This document shows, one piece after another, positions 10,455 to 18,047 of a stretch of 64,000 bases of DNA. Each line of letters starts with the position of its first letter. Within the stretch, counting starts at the first letter, position 1. The translations under genes and the position numbers were made by a program. The notes under the pieces were generated by a model, which had not been told where the DNA came from, searched no databases, and worked only from the letters and a program-made list of their open reading frames with translations. Location: assembly GCA_040719455.1 (NCBI GenBank), contig JBFDTN010000001.1, positions 2,079,501-2,143,500 of the forward strand. Direction: 5' to 3'. This DNA comes from Streptococcus pneumoniae (GTDB lineage Bacteria; Bacillota; Bacilli; Lactobacillales; Streptococcaceae).

Positions 10455-10853
10455 AATAAGGGAGTGGGAGTCAATCGTGATTTCGTAGAAATCGATTTTC
10501 CTCACTCCTTTGTTTCTAGGCTCAAGTATTAACAGTCCATTGGACTAGCCTCGCTTTTGAGTTTCCAAGCTCAGGTACTAACAGTCCACTGGACTGTTAG
10601 TATCCCGCAAGTTGACTACCTTTCACAATTGAGAATTGTGAAAGGTTGGAAATAGGGCTAGCGAAGATAAGTTCGCTAGCTTCTTTTAATAGAATATTGA
10701 TTTATCAATGTTTTGGATAAGTTGCTCACAACTTTCTGTTCTCGCAAATAGCTCCACTGGAGCATTGAACCCAGCGACAAGATTGTGTCAAACTGTTCAA
10801 ACTATAAAAAATAAGGGAGTTGGGTACTTTTGTCCCACTCCCTTATTTTTTAG
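10455..10853. repeat. Intergenic palindrome-cluster repeat, copy A
   Basis: This fills the 425-bp gap between GH1 and the convergent HAD gene. Successive perfect or near-perfect palindromes are visible. They include CTAACAGTCCA/TGGACTGTTAG around a single C at 10578-10600, TTTCACAATT gag AATTGTGAAA at 10621-10643, GCTAGCGAA/TTCGCTAGC at 10658-10681, and GCTCCA C TGGAGC at 10750-10762. The segment is collinear with copy B at 16193-16535, and a shorter relative lies at 58970-59145. No coding potential is seen. Confidence 0.85.
10806..10850. terminator. Bidirectional terminator between GH1 and HAD genes
   Basis: AAAAATAAGGGAGT at 10806 pairs with ACTCCCTTATTTTT, with a GGG/CCC extension. The A- and T-runs on both sides allow it to serve both converging genes. 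Confidence 0.8.
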
Positions 10854-10873
10854 ACTGTCATTTTTGAAAATAT

Positions 10874-11686
10874 TTATAAGAATAGTTGAATGAGTTGATG
10901 GGCAACGCCGTCTTCTTCGTTGGTCAAGCTTAGCTGCTCATCTGCATAAGGTAGGAGGGCAGGATTGGCATTCTTCATCGCATAGCCAATGCCTGCAAAG
11001 GCTAGCATTTCTGTATCGTTGTGTTCATCACCAAAGGCAATCAAATCCTTGCGGTCCTTATTTAAGACTTTGAGGAGATAGTCGAGAGCAAAGGCTTTGT
11101 TGATGCCTTTGGCAGAACACTCAAGGATATTTAGCGGACCACCCCAGGTATTGATAGAGAGCTGCTCCTTGTAGAAATGGTTGAGCTCTAGCGCCAAGGC
11201 GTACTTGTCCTCTGCACGAGTCTGCATGAGAATGGCATTTGGATCCCTCGTGACTAGCTGCGGTTGAAATTGATGATGTTCTTTGAAACGATCAATCCCA
11301 AATAAAGCGGGATTGACTACCTCTTCATCTCGATTGGTAATGTAAAATTTATTGCGGTATTCACCTGCGATAAAGTCTGCCTCAATCTCTTTTTCTCGCT
11401 TGACCAGATCGAGTAAGAAGGATTTGTCTAGGGGAACAGACTGTTCAAACTCCCAATGTTTCTCAGGAAGATGAACCAAAGAGCCGTTGAAGTTAATCAT
11501 GGGGGTCTTGAGTTCTAATTCCTTATAAAAATCAAGTGCCATCCGATAAGGACGTCCAGTTGTGATGACAACGTGATGGCCTTTTTCGCTGATCTTTCGG
11601 ATGGTTTCTTTGGTAAATTCGGATAATTGGCTATTATGGTTGAGTAGAGTGCCATCGAGGTCGATAGCGATTACTTTTTTGCTCAT
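10874..11686 (-). CDS. Cof-type HAD-IIB hydrolase
   Basis: This 270-residue phosphatase is of the same superfamily as the gene at 2299 but only distantly similar. Motif I is DLDGTLLN near the N-terminus, motif II is VITTGRP, and the Mg2+ site is GDEHNDTEML. Start choice: on the minus strand AAAGGAG precedes ATGAGCAAAAAAG with a 10-base spacer. The alternative GTG three codons upstream would overlap the ribosome binding site. The substrate is unknown. It is transcribed toward repeat copy A and is divergent from the DUF1361 gene. Confidence 0.9.
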   Translation of the reverse strand: MSKKVIAIDLDGTLLNHNSQLSEFTKETIRKISEKGHHVVITTGRPYRMALDFYKELELKTPMINFNGSLVHLPEKHWEFEQSVPLDKSFLLDLVKREKEIEADFIAGEYRNKFYITNRDEEVVNPALFGIDRFKEHHQFQPQLVTRDPNAILMQTRAEDKYALALELNHFYKEQLSINTWGGPLNILECSAKGINKAFALDYLLKVLNKDRKDLIAFGDEHNDTEMLAFAGIGYAMKNANPALLPYADEQLSLTNEEDGVAHQLIQLFL

Positions 11687-11753
11687 AGGATTCACTCTCC
11701 TTTCGGGTGATACCTCCTATTATATCAGATTTAAGACGAAAAGAAAGGATTTG

Positions 11754-11762
11754 TGGTATAAT
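11754..11762 (+). promoter_or_regulatory. Extended -10 promoter for the DUF1361 gene
   Basis: TGGTATAAT is followed 19 bases later by GGAGG and then the TTG start at 11795. Confidence 0.6.
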
Positions 11763-11794
11763 AGGCGTTTATTCATGGAAGGAGGAAGAGAAAA

Positions 11795-12418
11795 TTGAGA
11801 AAATGGATAGGGATTCATGTCCTGTTTGTTCTCGTTTCTTTCTTGGTCTACCGAGAAGGAATTACGGTGCAGGGACCTGATTTAATTTGGAATATGTTTT
11901 TAGCCTTGGTGGCGTATAATGCTGCCTTTTTTGCCAATCGCTTGCGACAAAAGTGGTTGTATCTGGCTTTTGGGGTGATCTGGTTTTTGTTTTATCCAAA
12001 TACTTTTTACATGGTCACAGACTTGATTCATATGGACTGGGTATCTAAAACCTTGTGGGATAGACAAAGTTTACACCTCTTTGTAGCCTTTGTGCTGAGT
12101 ATCTTTTTTGGAGTCATGTGTGGTGTGGAGAGTTGGCGCTTGATGATAAAAAGGAGTAAACTCGCTTGGTGGATAGAAGATGGTTTGATGATTGGTCTGT
12201 CATTTCTGTCCAGTCTTGCCATTTACATCGGAAGATACGATCGCTTAAATTCTTGGGATGTCCTTCACCGTCCTTTGATTGTGCTAGAAAAGTTACTTGC
12301 AGCTCTTGAGCGTGAACGTTGGTATTTTGTCCTTGGATTTACCCTTCTTCAAGTTATGGTTCTTTTATTTGTGAATGAAAACGAGGAAAAATCTAAAAAA
12401 GGCAATCATTTATCTTGA
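11795..12418 (+). CDS. DUF1361-family integral membrane protein
   Basis: This 207-residue multi-pass protein of the DUF1361 family has unknown function. About six hydrophobic helices are visible, with the family-typical WFLFYPNTFYMVTDLIH segment near residues 65-80 and an IGRYDRLNSWD stretch near 148-158. The start is a TTG with GGAGG at 11781-11785, nine bases upstream. No in-frame ATG fits. It is a single gene between the divergent HAD phosphatase and the purine permease. Confidence 0.8.
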   Translation: MRKWIGIHVLFVLVSFLVYREGITVQGPDLIWNMFLALVAYNAAFFANRLRQKWLYLAFGVIWFLFYPNTFYMVTDLIHMDWVSKTLWDRQSLHLFVAFVLSIFFGVMCGVESWRLMIKRSKLAWWIEDGLMIGLSFLSSLAIYIGRYDRLNSWDVLHRPLIVLEKLLAALERERWYFVLGFTLLQVMVLLFVNENEEKSKKGNHLS

Positions 12419-12481
12419 AAAATGAATATAATTAGGTTATAATCTTCTTATCGTTCGTAAATAAAGGAGATTTTTACTATC

Positions 12482-13942
12482 ATGGACAAGTTTTTTGGTC
12501 TAAAAGAGTATGGGACGACAGTTTCAACAGAAATCATGGCAGGATTGACAACCTTCTTTGCCATGTCTTATATTTTGTTTGTCAATCCAAGTGTGCTGAG
12601 TGTGGCAGGCATGCCTTCACAGGCAGTATTTTTGGCAACAATCATTGCAAGTAGTGTATCAACGCTAGTCATGGGGCTCTTTGCAAATGTTCCCTATGCT
12701 CTAGCACCAGGGATGGGCTTGAACGCTTTTTTCACTTACACAGTTGTTATCGGGCTTGGCTTTACTTGGCAGGAAGCTCTTGCGATGGTCTTTCTTTGCG
12801 GGATTTTCAATATCTTTATCACAGTCACGAAAGTTCGTAAGAGCATTATCAAGGCGATTCCAGTCAGTCTTCAGCATGCGATTGGTGGAGGTATCGGGGT
12901 CTTTGTAGCCTATCTTGGATTTAAAAATGCTAACTTAATTACCTTTTTGACATCTGGTTCGGATATTATGACTGTCAATGGTGTGGAGCCAGCAAAGGCA
13001 ACCGCAGAAACATTTTCAAATGGTGTATATTCTGTCCTAGCAGGTGGCGGTGTGGTGCCAGCCATTTCAACCTTTACAGATCCAAGCGTTCTTTTGACTG
13101 TATTTGGCTTGATTTTAACCGCTGTTTTGGTCATTAAAAATGTTCGTGGAGCGATTTTGATTGGGATTGTAGCTACAACCCTTGCAGGGATTCCAGCAGG
13201 TGTGGTTGATCTATCAGCGATTAACTGGGCGGATAATCATATCGGTAATGCCTTTGGAGAATTAGGTACAACCTTCCTTGCAGCTTTTGATGGGATGTCT
13301 TCTCTCTTTAGCAGTACCGAACGCTTGCCATTGGTTTTCATGACCATCTTTGCGTTCAGTTTGTCGGATACCTTTGATACCCTTGGGACCTTTATCGGTA
13401 CAGGCCGTAAGACAGGAATCTTTTCTGCAGAAGATGAAGAAGCGCTTGAAAATGGGAAAGGCTTCAATTCAAAAATGGACAAGGCGCTTTTTGCCGATGC
13501 CATTGGAACATCTATCGGAGCGATTTTTGGAACGTCTAATACGACGACTTATGTTGAGTCTGCGGCAGGGATTTCAGCAGGTGGACGGACTGGTCTGACT
13601 GCAGTGACGACGGCTGTCTTGTTCCTATTGTCTATTTTGATTTTGCCATTTGTGGGTATTGTACCAGCAGCTGCAACAGCTCCAGCCCTTATTATTGTTG
13701 GGGTTATGATGGTTTCTTCTTTCCTTGATGTGGATTGGACAAACTTTGAAGATGCGCTTCCAGCCTTCTTTGCAGCCTTCTTCATGGCACTTTGCTTCTC
13801 TATTTCTTACGGGATTGCAGCAGCCTTTATCTTCTATTGCTTGGTTAAAGTCTCAACAGGCAAAGCAAAAGAGATTCATCCGATTCTTTGGGGAGCAACG
13901 GCTCTGTTCATTATGAACTTTGTCATTCTAGCCTTTTTATAA
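12482..13942 (+). CDS. NCS2-family purine permease (hypoxanthine/guanine, PbuG/PbuO-like)
   Basis: This 486-residue transporter belongs to the AzgA-like branch of NCS2. The N-terminal MDKFFGLKEYGTTVSTEIMAGLTTFFAMSYI, PGMGLNAFF near residue 79 and the FVFSLSDTFDTLGT-like segment near residue 295 are signatures of guanine/hypoxanthine proton symporters. About twelve membrane segments are apparent. The start follows AAGGAG at 12465-12470. I looked for a purine riboswitch in the 63-bp upstream gap and saw none. It is a single gene with its own terminator. Confidence 0.88.
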   Translation: MDKFFGLKEYGTTVSTEIMAGLTTFFAMSYILFVNPSVLSVAGMPSQAVFLATIIASSVSTLVMGLFANVPYALAPGMGLNAFFTYTVVIGLGFTWQEALAMVFLCGIFNIFITVTKVRKSIIKAIPVSLQHAIGGGIGVFVAYLGFKNANLITFLTSGSDIMTVNGVEPAKATAETFSNGVYSVLAGGGVVPAISTFTDPSVLLTVFGLILTAVLVIKNVRGAILIGIVATTLAGIPAGVVDLSAINWADNHIGNAFGELGTTFLAAFDGMSSLFSSTERLPLVFMTIFAFSLSDTFDTLGTFIGTGRKTGIFSAEDEEALENGKGFNSKMDKALFADAIGTSIGAIFGTSNTTTYVESAAGISAGGRTGLTAVTTAVLFLLSILILPFVGIVPAAATAPALIIVGVMMVSSFLDVDWTNFEDALPAFFAAFFMALCFSISYGIAAAFIFYCLVKVSTGKAKEIHPILWGATALFIMNFVILAFL

Positions 13943-13948
13943 AATAGA

Positions 13949-13979
13949 GAGATGAGCCTAAAAAGCTTATCTCTTTTTT
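13949..13979 (+). terminator. Rho-independent terminator after the purine permease
   Basis: GAGATGAGC (13949-13957) pairs with GCTTATCTC (13965-13973), with one G-T pair, followed by six T residues. Confidence 0.85.
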
Positions 13980-14008
13980 AGTAAAGGAGAGACAAATAAA
14001 GCCTACTA

Positions 14009-14017
14009 TGGTATAAT
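14009..14017 (+). promoter_or_regulatory. Extended -10 promoter overlapping the tsaE start region
   Basis: TGGTATAAT at 14009-14017 has a GAGACA -35-like hexamer at 13989-13994 with a 17-bp spacer. Transcription should start at about 14024, right at the ATG at 14025, which would give a leaderless message. The ATG at 14016 lies within the -10 box itself. Confidence 0.6.
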
Positions 14018-14024
14018 GAGTAGC

Positions 14025-14471
14025 ATGTATAGTCAAAATGAAGAAGAATTGATTGCCCTTGGGCAGACGATTGGAGAGAAACTACAAGCAGGTGATGTGC
14101 TGGTTCTGACTGGTGATTTGGGCGCAGGAAAGACTACCTTGACCAAAGGGATTGCTCAAGGCCTTGGAATTAAACAGATGATTAAAAGTCCGACCTATAC
14201 CATCGTTCGGGAATACGAAGGGCGGCTCCCTCTCTATCATTTAGATGTTTATCGGATTGGGGATGACCCTGATTCGATTGACTTGGATGACTTTCTCTAT
14301 GGAGATGGCGTGACGGTGATTGAGTGGGGTGAGCTGCTTGATGCTTCGCTTTTTGATGATTTTTTACGAATTGTTATTGAGAAGGTTGGAGATGGTCGCA
14401 AGCTCAGCTTAGAGCCAAAAGGGAAACGGAGTCAAGCCTTGCTAGAGGAGATTGGTCATGGCGCAGGTTGA
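14025..14471 (+). CDS. tsaE: tRNA threonylcarbamoyladenosine biosynthesis ATPase TsaE
   Basis: This 148-residue P-loop ATPase works with TsaB and TsaD to make t6A37 in ANN-decoding tRNAs. Walker A is GDLGAGKTT near residue 30. KSPTYTIVREYEG and HLDVYRI are the conserved TsaE segments, and VIEWGE lies near residue 100. I prefer the ATG at 14025 (MYSQNEEEL) over 14016 because 14016 is part of the -10 box. Neither has a ribosome binding site. The gene overlaps the following GNAT gene by 14 bases, and the tsaE-GNAT-lytR order is the usual streptococcal operon. Confidence 0.92.
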   Translation: MYSQNEEELIALGQTIGEKLQAGDVLVLTGDLGAGKTTLTKGIAQGLGIKQMIKSPTYTIVREYEGRLPLYHLDVYRIGDDPDSIDLDDFLYGDGVTVIEWGELLDASLFDDFLRIVIEKVGDGRKLSLEPKGKRSQALLEEIGHGAG

Positions 14472-14985
14472 GAAAGAGATTTTCTTTGAAGAAGCTGATG
14501 GCTCACATGCAGCAGTCTTTATTGATTTTATGAATCAGGTCGAAAAAGAGACTGATTTTCTCGTCATGGATGAAACGGGCTTTCAGTTTACGGTGGAGCA
14601 GTTAGCTACTATTTTCGAAGAGAGTCTTGCTAGTCCAAGTCAACTACATCTTCTAGCTCTATGTGGTGATGAGGTGATTGGAGCAGTCACCGTTCGTGCG
14701 TCTAAGCAGTACCGCATCAGCCATATTGGCAATATCTTTATTGCTGTGCGAAAAGACTATTGGGGTCACGGCATTGGGCGGATTTTGCTAGAGGAAGTGA
14801 TTGCTTGGGCTCAGGAGTCTGGCATCATTCGCCGTTTGGAATTGACCGTGCAAGCTCGAAATAAAGGAGCGGTTCATTTGTACCAAAGTGTTGGTTTTGA
14901 AATCGAAGGCATGCAAGCACGTGGTGCTTATTCATCTGAGGGTGAATTTTTAGATGTTTATGTCATGGGAAAATTGATAGATTGA
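14458..14985 (+). CDS. GNAT-family N-acetyltransferase
   Basis: This 175-residue acetyltransferase is of the type found between tsaE and lytR in streptococci; the substrate is unknown. The acetyl-CoA motif A is visible as the VRKDYWGHGIGRILLEE region near residue 100. It is followed by LELTVQARNKGAVHLYQSVGFEIEG, typical of the fold. The ATG at 14458 has GAGGAG eight bases upstream, inside tsaE. The coding region overlaps the tsaE end, so translation is probably coupled. The lytR start lies six bases after its stop. Confidence 0.88.
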   Translation: MAQVEKEIFFEEADGSHAAVFIDFMNQVEKETDFLVMDETGFQFTVEQLATIFEESLASPSQLHLLALCGDEVIGAVTVRASKQYRISHIGNIFIAVRKDYWGHGIGRILLEEVIAWAQESGIIRRLELTVQARNKGAVHLYQSVGFEIEGMQARGAYSSEGEFLDVYVMGKLID

Positions 14986-14991
14986 GGAATT

Positions 14992-16185
14992 ATGGTAAAA
15001 AAAATTCTTGGAATGCTAGTGAGTGTACTCTTGGTTACGATTGCAGGAGTGGGTGTTTATGGCTTCACCATTTATAATCAATCCACGGATACATTATCAA
15101 AAACCTATAAAAGCTTTGGAAATGAGACAGATGTCATTTCAGCGACTGAACCTTTGACCCTTCTGCTTATGGGGGTGGATACAGGGACAGGCTCTCGTGT
15201 GGATCAATGGGAAGGAAACAGCGATTCGATGCTCCTTGTGACTGTCAATCCTAAGACTGGCAAGACCGTCATGATGAGCTTGGAGAGAGATATTTTGACC
15301 AAGATTAAAGAGGATGGCGAGACTGTGGAAGCAAAGCTCAATGCAGCCTATGCAAATGGTGGGGCAAAGCTAGCAATCTCGACGATTCAAGATTTAATGA
15401 ATATCCATGTGGACCGCTATATCATGATCAATATGCAGGGCTTGGTGCAGCTGGTGGATGCTGTCGGTGGGATTGATGTTGTCAATTCCTTTGATTTTCC
15501 GATTTCGATTGAAGAGCAAGAGCCAGAATACACAGCAACGATTAACCCAGGTAAGCAGCATATCAATGGGGATCAAGCCTTGGTCTATGCCCGCATGCGC
15601 TATCAAGACCCTGAAGGAGATTATGGTCGTCAAAAACGGCAACGAGAAGTGATTCAAAAAGTTGTCCGAAAAGTGCTTAGTCTCAATAGCATTAGTCACT
15701 ACCAAGCCATTTTAAAGGCTGTCAGTGATAATATGCAGACCAATGTGGAGTTGTCTTCACGCAGTATTCCTAAATTATTGGGCTACCAAGATGCCTTTAA
15801 GCATATCGAAACCCAGCAATTAAGAGGAGAAGATGCAACCTTGCCAGATGGCGGTTCGTACCAAGTCGTCACAGAAGATCATTTGCTTGAAATGCAAAAT
15901 ATTCTTCGAAAATCCTTGGGACTTGAGACTCTCACTGCTCTAAAGACAAATGCTGTTTTGTACGAGGATTTGTATGGTGCTACGCCTCCGAGTCTTAACC
16001 GTAGCAGTCACGCAAGTGATGATGAGAACGGAAGCACTCCAGCTTACTCAGATGCGAGTTACGTTGAAAACTCAGCGGCAATCGTACCCAATACTGCTAC
16101 AAATCAAACATTTAGTAGCTCAGAAAGCCAAGTACCAGCTTCGTCAACTCCCCAATCAATTCCATCTTTTCAACTGATTCAATGA
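14992..16185 (+). CDS. lytR: LytR-CpsA-Psr (LCP) family protein
   Basis: This 397-residue membrane-anchored LCP enzyme belongs to a family that transfers undecaprenyl-linked glycopolymers (teichoic acid, capsule or rhamnan) to peptidoglycan. It has one N-terminal membrane helix (residues about 4-26). The LCP core includes LLLMGVDTGTG, NSDSMLLVTVNPKTGKTVMMSLERD, KLNAAYANGG, a DAVGGIDV segment, and the arginine-rich ARMRYQDPEGDYGRQKRQREVI. The last 70 residues are a Ser/Thr/Pro-rich extracellular tail. It is the last gene of the tsaE operon. No terminator directly follows; repeat copy B starts eight bases later. Confidence 0.9.
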   Translation: MVKKILGMLVSVLLVTIAGVGVYGFTIYNQSTDTLSKTYKSFGNETDVISATEPLTLLLMGVDTGTGSRVDQWEGNSDSMLLVTVNPKTGKTVMMSLERDILTKIKEDGETVEAKLNAAYANGGAKLAISTIQDLMNIHVDRYIMINMQGLVQLVDAVGGIDVVNSFDFPISIEEQEPEYTATINPGKQHINGDQALVYARMRYQDPEGDYGRQKRQREVIQKVVRKVLSLNSISHYQAILKAVSDNMQTNVELSSRSIPKLLGYQDAFKHIETQQLRGEDATLPDGGSYQVVTEDHLLEMQNILRKSLGLETLTALKTNAVLYEDLYGATPPSLNRSSHASDDENGSTPAYSDASYVENSAAIVPNTATNQTFSSSESQVPASSTPQSIPSFQLIQ

Positions 16186-16192
16186 GAACAAG

Positions 16193-16535
16193 CGGGAGTG
16201 GGACTCAATCGTGATTTCGTAGAAATCGATTTTGTCAATTTCGCTTTCCAATGTTTAGGCTCAGGTATGAACAGTTCACTGGACTAGCCTCGCTTTCGAG
16301 TTTCCAAGCTCAGGTATTAACAGTCCACTGGACTGTTAAAATCTCGCAAGGTTGACTAGCTTTCAAAATTGAGAATTGTGAAAGGTTAGAAATAAGGCTA
16401 GCGAAGATAAATTCGCTAGCCTCTTCTAATAAAATGTTGATTTATCAGCGTTGTACAGATTAGACAAACACTGTATCAAACTGTCAAGTCTATAATTTTA
16501 CGAGGTTAGGAATCTTGTCCCAACCTTCTTTTTTA
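16193..16535. repeat. Intergenic palindrome-cluster repeat, copy B
   Basis: This occupies nearly all of the 358-bp gap between lytR and the convergent small-protein gene. It is collinear with copy A. It contains TTAACAGTCCA/TGGACTGTTAA around a C at 16317-16339, a TTTCAAAATT gag AATTGTGAAA relative at 16361-16383, and GCTAGCGAA/TTCGCTAGC at 16398-16420. It ends in a terminator-like GAGGTTAGGA/TCCCAACCTTC hairpin at 16502-16528 followed by T residues. The outermost palindrome bases differ from copy A on both arms so that pairing is kept. Confidence 0.85.
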
Positions 16536-16543
16536 CTAAAAAA

Positions 16544-16825
16544 TTACTCTTTCTCCCAAATGGTTTTCATTTCTTGGGTGCGAGCTTTTAGTTCCTGTTC
16601 AAATTGCTTGAATTGATAGCCTAAATCCTTGGATATATCCGTGATATGGTCTTTTTGAGCTTCAATAATCGCTAGATTATCTTTTATTCGTTGGCTATTA
16701 TTTTTTAGAGTTGTAAATTCTGCTTTGGTTTCATGAAAGCTCGTCATCAAGCGTTCTTTATGTTTGACAGTAGCGTAGCTAGCTGCAGCAGCTCCTAGAA
16801 AAAATAGCATATTTCGTACTTTCAT
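16544..16825 (-). CDS. Small membrane-anchored coiled-coil protein (hypothetical)
   Basis: I do not recognise a named family. It has 93 residues: a short hydrophobic N-terminal segment (MLFFLGAAAASYATV, about residues 6-20), then a charged helical region with heptad-like spacing to the end. This suggests a membrane-tethered coiled coil facing the cytoplasm or wall. The start ATG follows AAGGAG, which overlaps the stop of the HIT gene 10 bases upstream, so the two are co-transcribed. In other streptococci a similar small gene follows the HIT gene, from memory and not checked. Confidence 0.75.
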   Translation of the reverse strand: MKVRNMLFFLGAAAASYATVKHKERLMTSFHETKAEFTTLKNNSQRIKDNLAIIEAQKDHITDISKDLGYQFKQFEQELKARTQEMKTIWEKE

Positions 16826-16835
16826 CTCATTCTCC

Positions 16836-17246
16836 TTAGGCTTCTTGGATAGTTGATGCCAGATGACTCAGAGCATCAAAGTCAGGCTCATGAGCGGTAA
16901 ATTCAATCTTCAAATCATCGTCTTCTCCATAACGTGGAGCGAGATGGATATGGGTATGAAAGACAGTTTGACCAGCTATTTCTTCGCTATTTGCGATGAT
17001 GTTCATACCTTTAGCACCAGTTGCTTTCATAATCTTGCCAGCGAGTTCAGGAACTTTAGCAAATAAGCGACTCGTTTCATCGCCCGTCATTTCAAGGAGA
17101 TTACGGGCATGCTGTTTAGGGACAATCAAGGTATGACCAGTTGTGACTTGAGAAATATCAAGAAAAGCAAGGACTTCCTCATCTTCATAAACCTTACAAG
17201 CAGGAATCTCTCCTGCAATAATCTTGCAAAAGATACAATTTGTCAT
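16836..17246 (-). CDS. hit: HIT-family protein (histidine triad nucleotide-binding)
   Basis: This 136-residue HIT hydrolase is of the HinT/Hit type that acts on purine nucleoside phosphoramidates and related AMP conjugates. The N-terminal zinc-type CIFCKIIAGEIP is present. The catalytic triad is HTHIHLAPR (HxHxHxx) near residue 97. The ATG at 17246 (MTNCIFC) follows AGAGGTG. The alternative GTG three codons upstream overlaps that site. It is divergent from ecsA, sharing a compact symmetric promoter region; the hit/ecs arrangement is conserved in Bacilli. Confidence 0.9.
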   Translation of the reverse strand: MTNCIFCKIIAGEIPACKVYEDEEVLAFLDISQVTTGHTLIVPKQHARNLLEMTGDETSRLFAKVPELAGKIMKATGAKGMNIIANSEEIAGQTVFHTHIHLAPRYGEDDDLKIEFTAHEPDFDALSHLASTIQEA

Positions 17247-17268
17247 AAAAATCACCTCTATTTTTCTA

Positions 17269-17300
17269 GAATTTTGGTATAATGTTCTTATATTATACCA
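17269..17300. promoter_or_regulatory. Interlocked, face-to-face promoters of hit (-) and ecsA (+)
   Basis: TGGTATAAT on the plus strand (17275-17283) and the same sequence on the minus strand (reading ATTATACCA at 17292-17300) face each other across eight bases. They form an inverted repeat with 13 of 14 matching arm positions. Each predicted transcription start falls between the two -10 boxes, so the two polymerases should exclude each other. Confidence 0.7.
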
Positions 17301-17315
17301 GAATTTGGAGAAAAT

Positions 17316-18047
17316 ATGTTAGAAATTAACAATCTTACAGGAGGATACATCAATATTCCTGTGCTGAAAAATGTCAGTTTTGAGGTTGGAAATGGTCAGC
17401 TGGTTGGTTTGATTGGCTTGAATGGTGCTGGAAAATCTACGACTATCAATGAAATCATCGGTTTATTGCAACCTTATCAGGGAGAGATTGTGATTGATGG
17501 CTTGACCTTGCAAAAAAATGCCACAGACTACCGCAGGAAGATTGGTTTTATTCCAGAGACACCTAGTTTGTATGAGGAATTGACCCTGCGTGAACATATC
17601 GAGACGGTAGCCATGGCTTATGATATTGATGAGCTAGTGGCTTTTAAGCGAGTCGGGAAACTGTTGGACATGTTTCGCTTGACGGATAAACTCGACTGGT
17701 TTCCAGTGCATTTCTCAAAAGGGATGAAGCAAAAGGTGATGATTATCTGCGCTTTTGTGGTGGATCCGAGTCTTTTTATCGTTGATGAACCGTTCTTAGG
17801 GTTAGATCCGCTTGCGATTGCAGATTTAATCCATCTCTTAGAAGAAGAAAAAGCCAAAGGCAAGTCCATTTTGATGAGTACGCATGTGCTAGACTCGGCA
17901 GAAAAGATGTGTGATTCCTTTGTGATTTTGCATAAGGGAGAGGTGCGTGCTAAAGGAAATCTTGCAGAGTTGCAGACTAGCTTTTCCATGCCAAATGCCA
18001 GTCTCAATGAGATTTATCTGGCGCTGACGAAAGAGGAGGCTAGATGA
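17316..18047 (+). CDS. ecsA: ABC transporter ATP-binding protein EcsA
   Basis: This 243-residue ATPase pairs with EcsB. Walker A is GLNGAGKST near residue 36, the signature region is HFSKGMKQKV, Walker B is LFIVDEPFLGLDP, and the H-loop is STHV. The ecs transporter influences secretion, competence and membrane-protease activity in Bacillus; what it moves is not settled. RBS TTGGAG lies six bases before the ATG. The stop overlaps the ecsB start (ATGA). Confidence 0.9.
   Translation: MLEINNLTGGYINIPVLKNVSFEVGNGQLVGLIGLNGAGKSTTINEIIGLLQPYQGEIVIDGLTLQKNATDYRRKIGFIPETPSLYEELTLREHIETVAMAYDIDELVAFKRVGKLLDMFRLTDKLDWFPVHFSKGMKQKVMIICAFVVDPSLFIVDEPFLGLDPLAIADLIHLLEEEKAKGKSILMSTHVLDSAEKMCDSFVILHKGEVRAKGNLAELQTSFSMPNASLNEIYLALTKEEAR

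Noticed and set aside
10708-10893. A 61-codon plus-strand frame in the GH1-HAD gap
   Set aside because: It lies within the palindrome-cluster repeat and terminator, with no ribosome binding site and no recognisable similarity.
12419-12481. Possible purine riboswitch upstream of the purine permease
   Set aside because: The gap is only 63 bp and shows none of the conserved three-way-junction sequence or a terminator/antiterminator pair.
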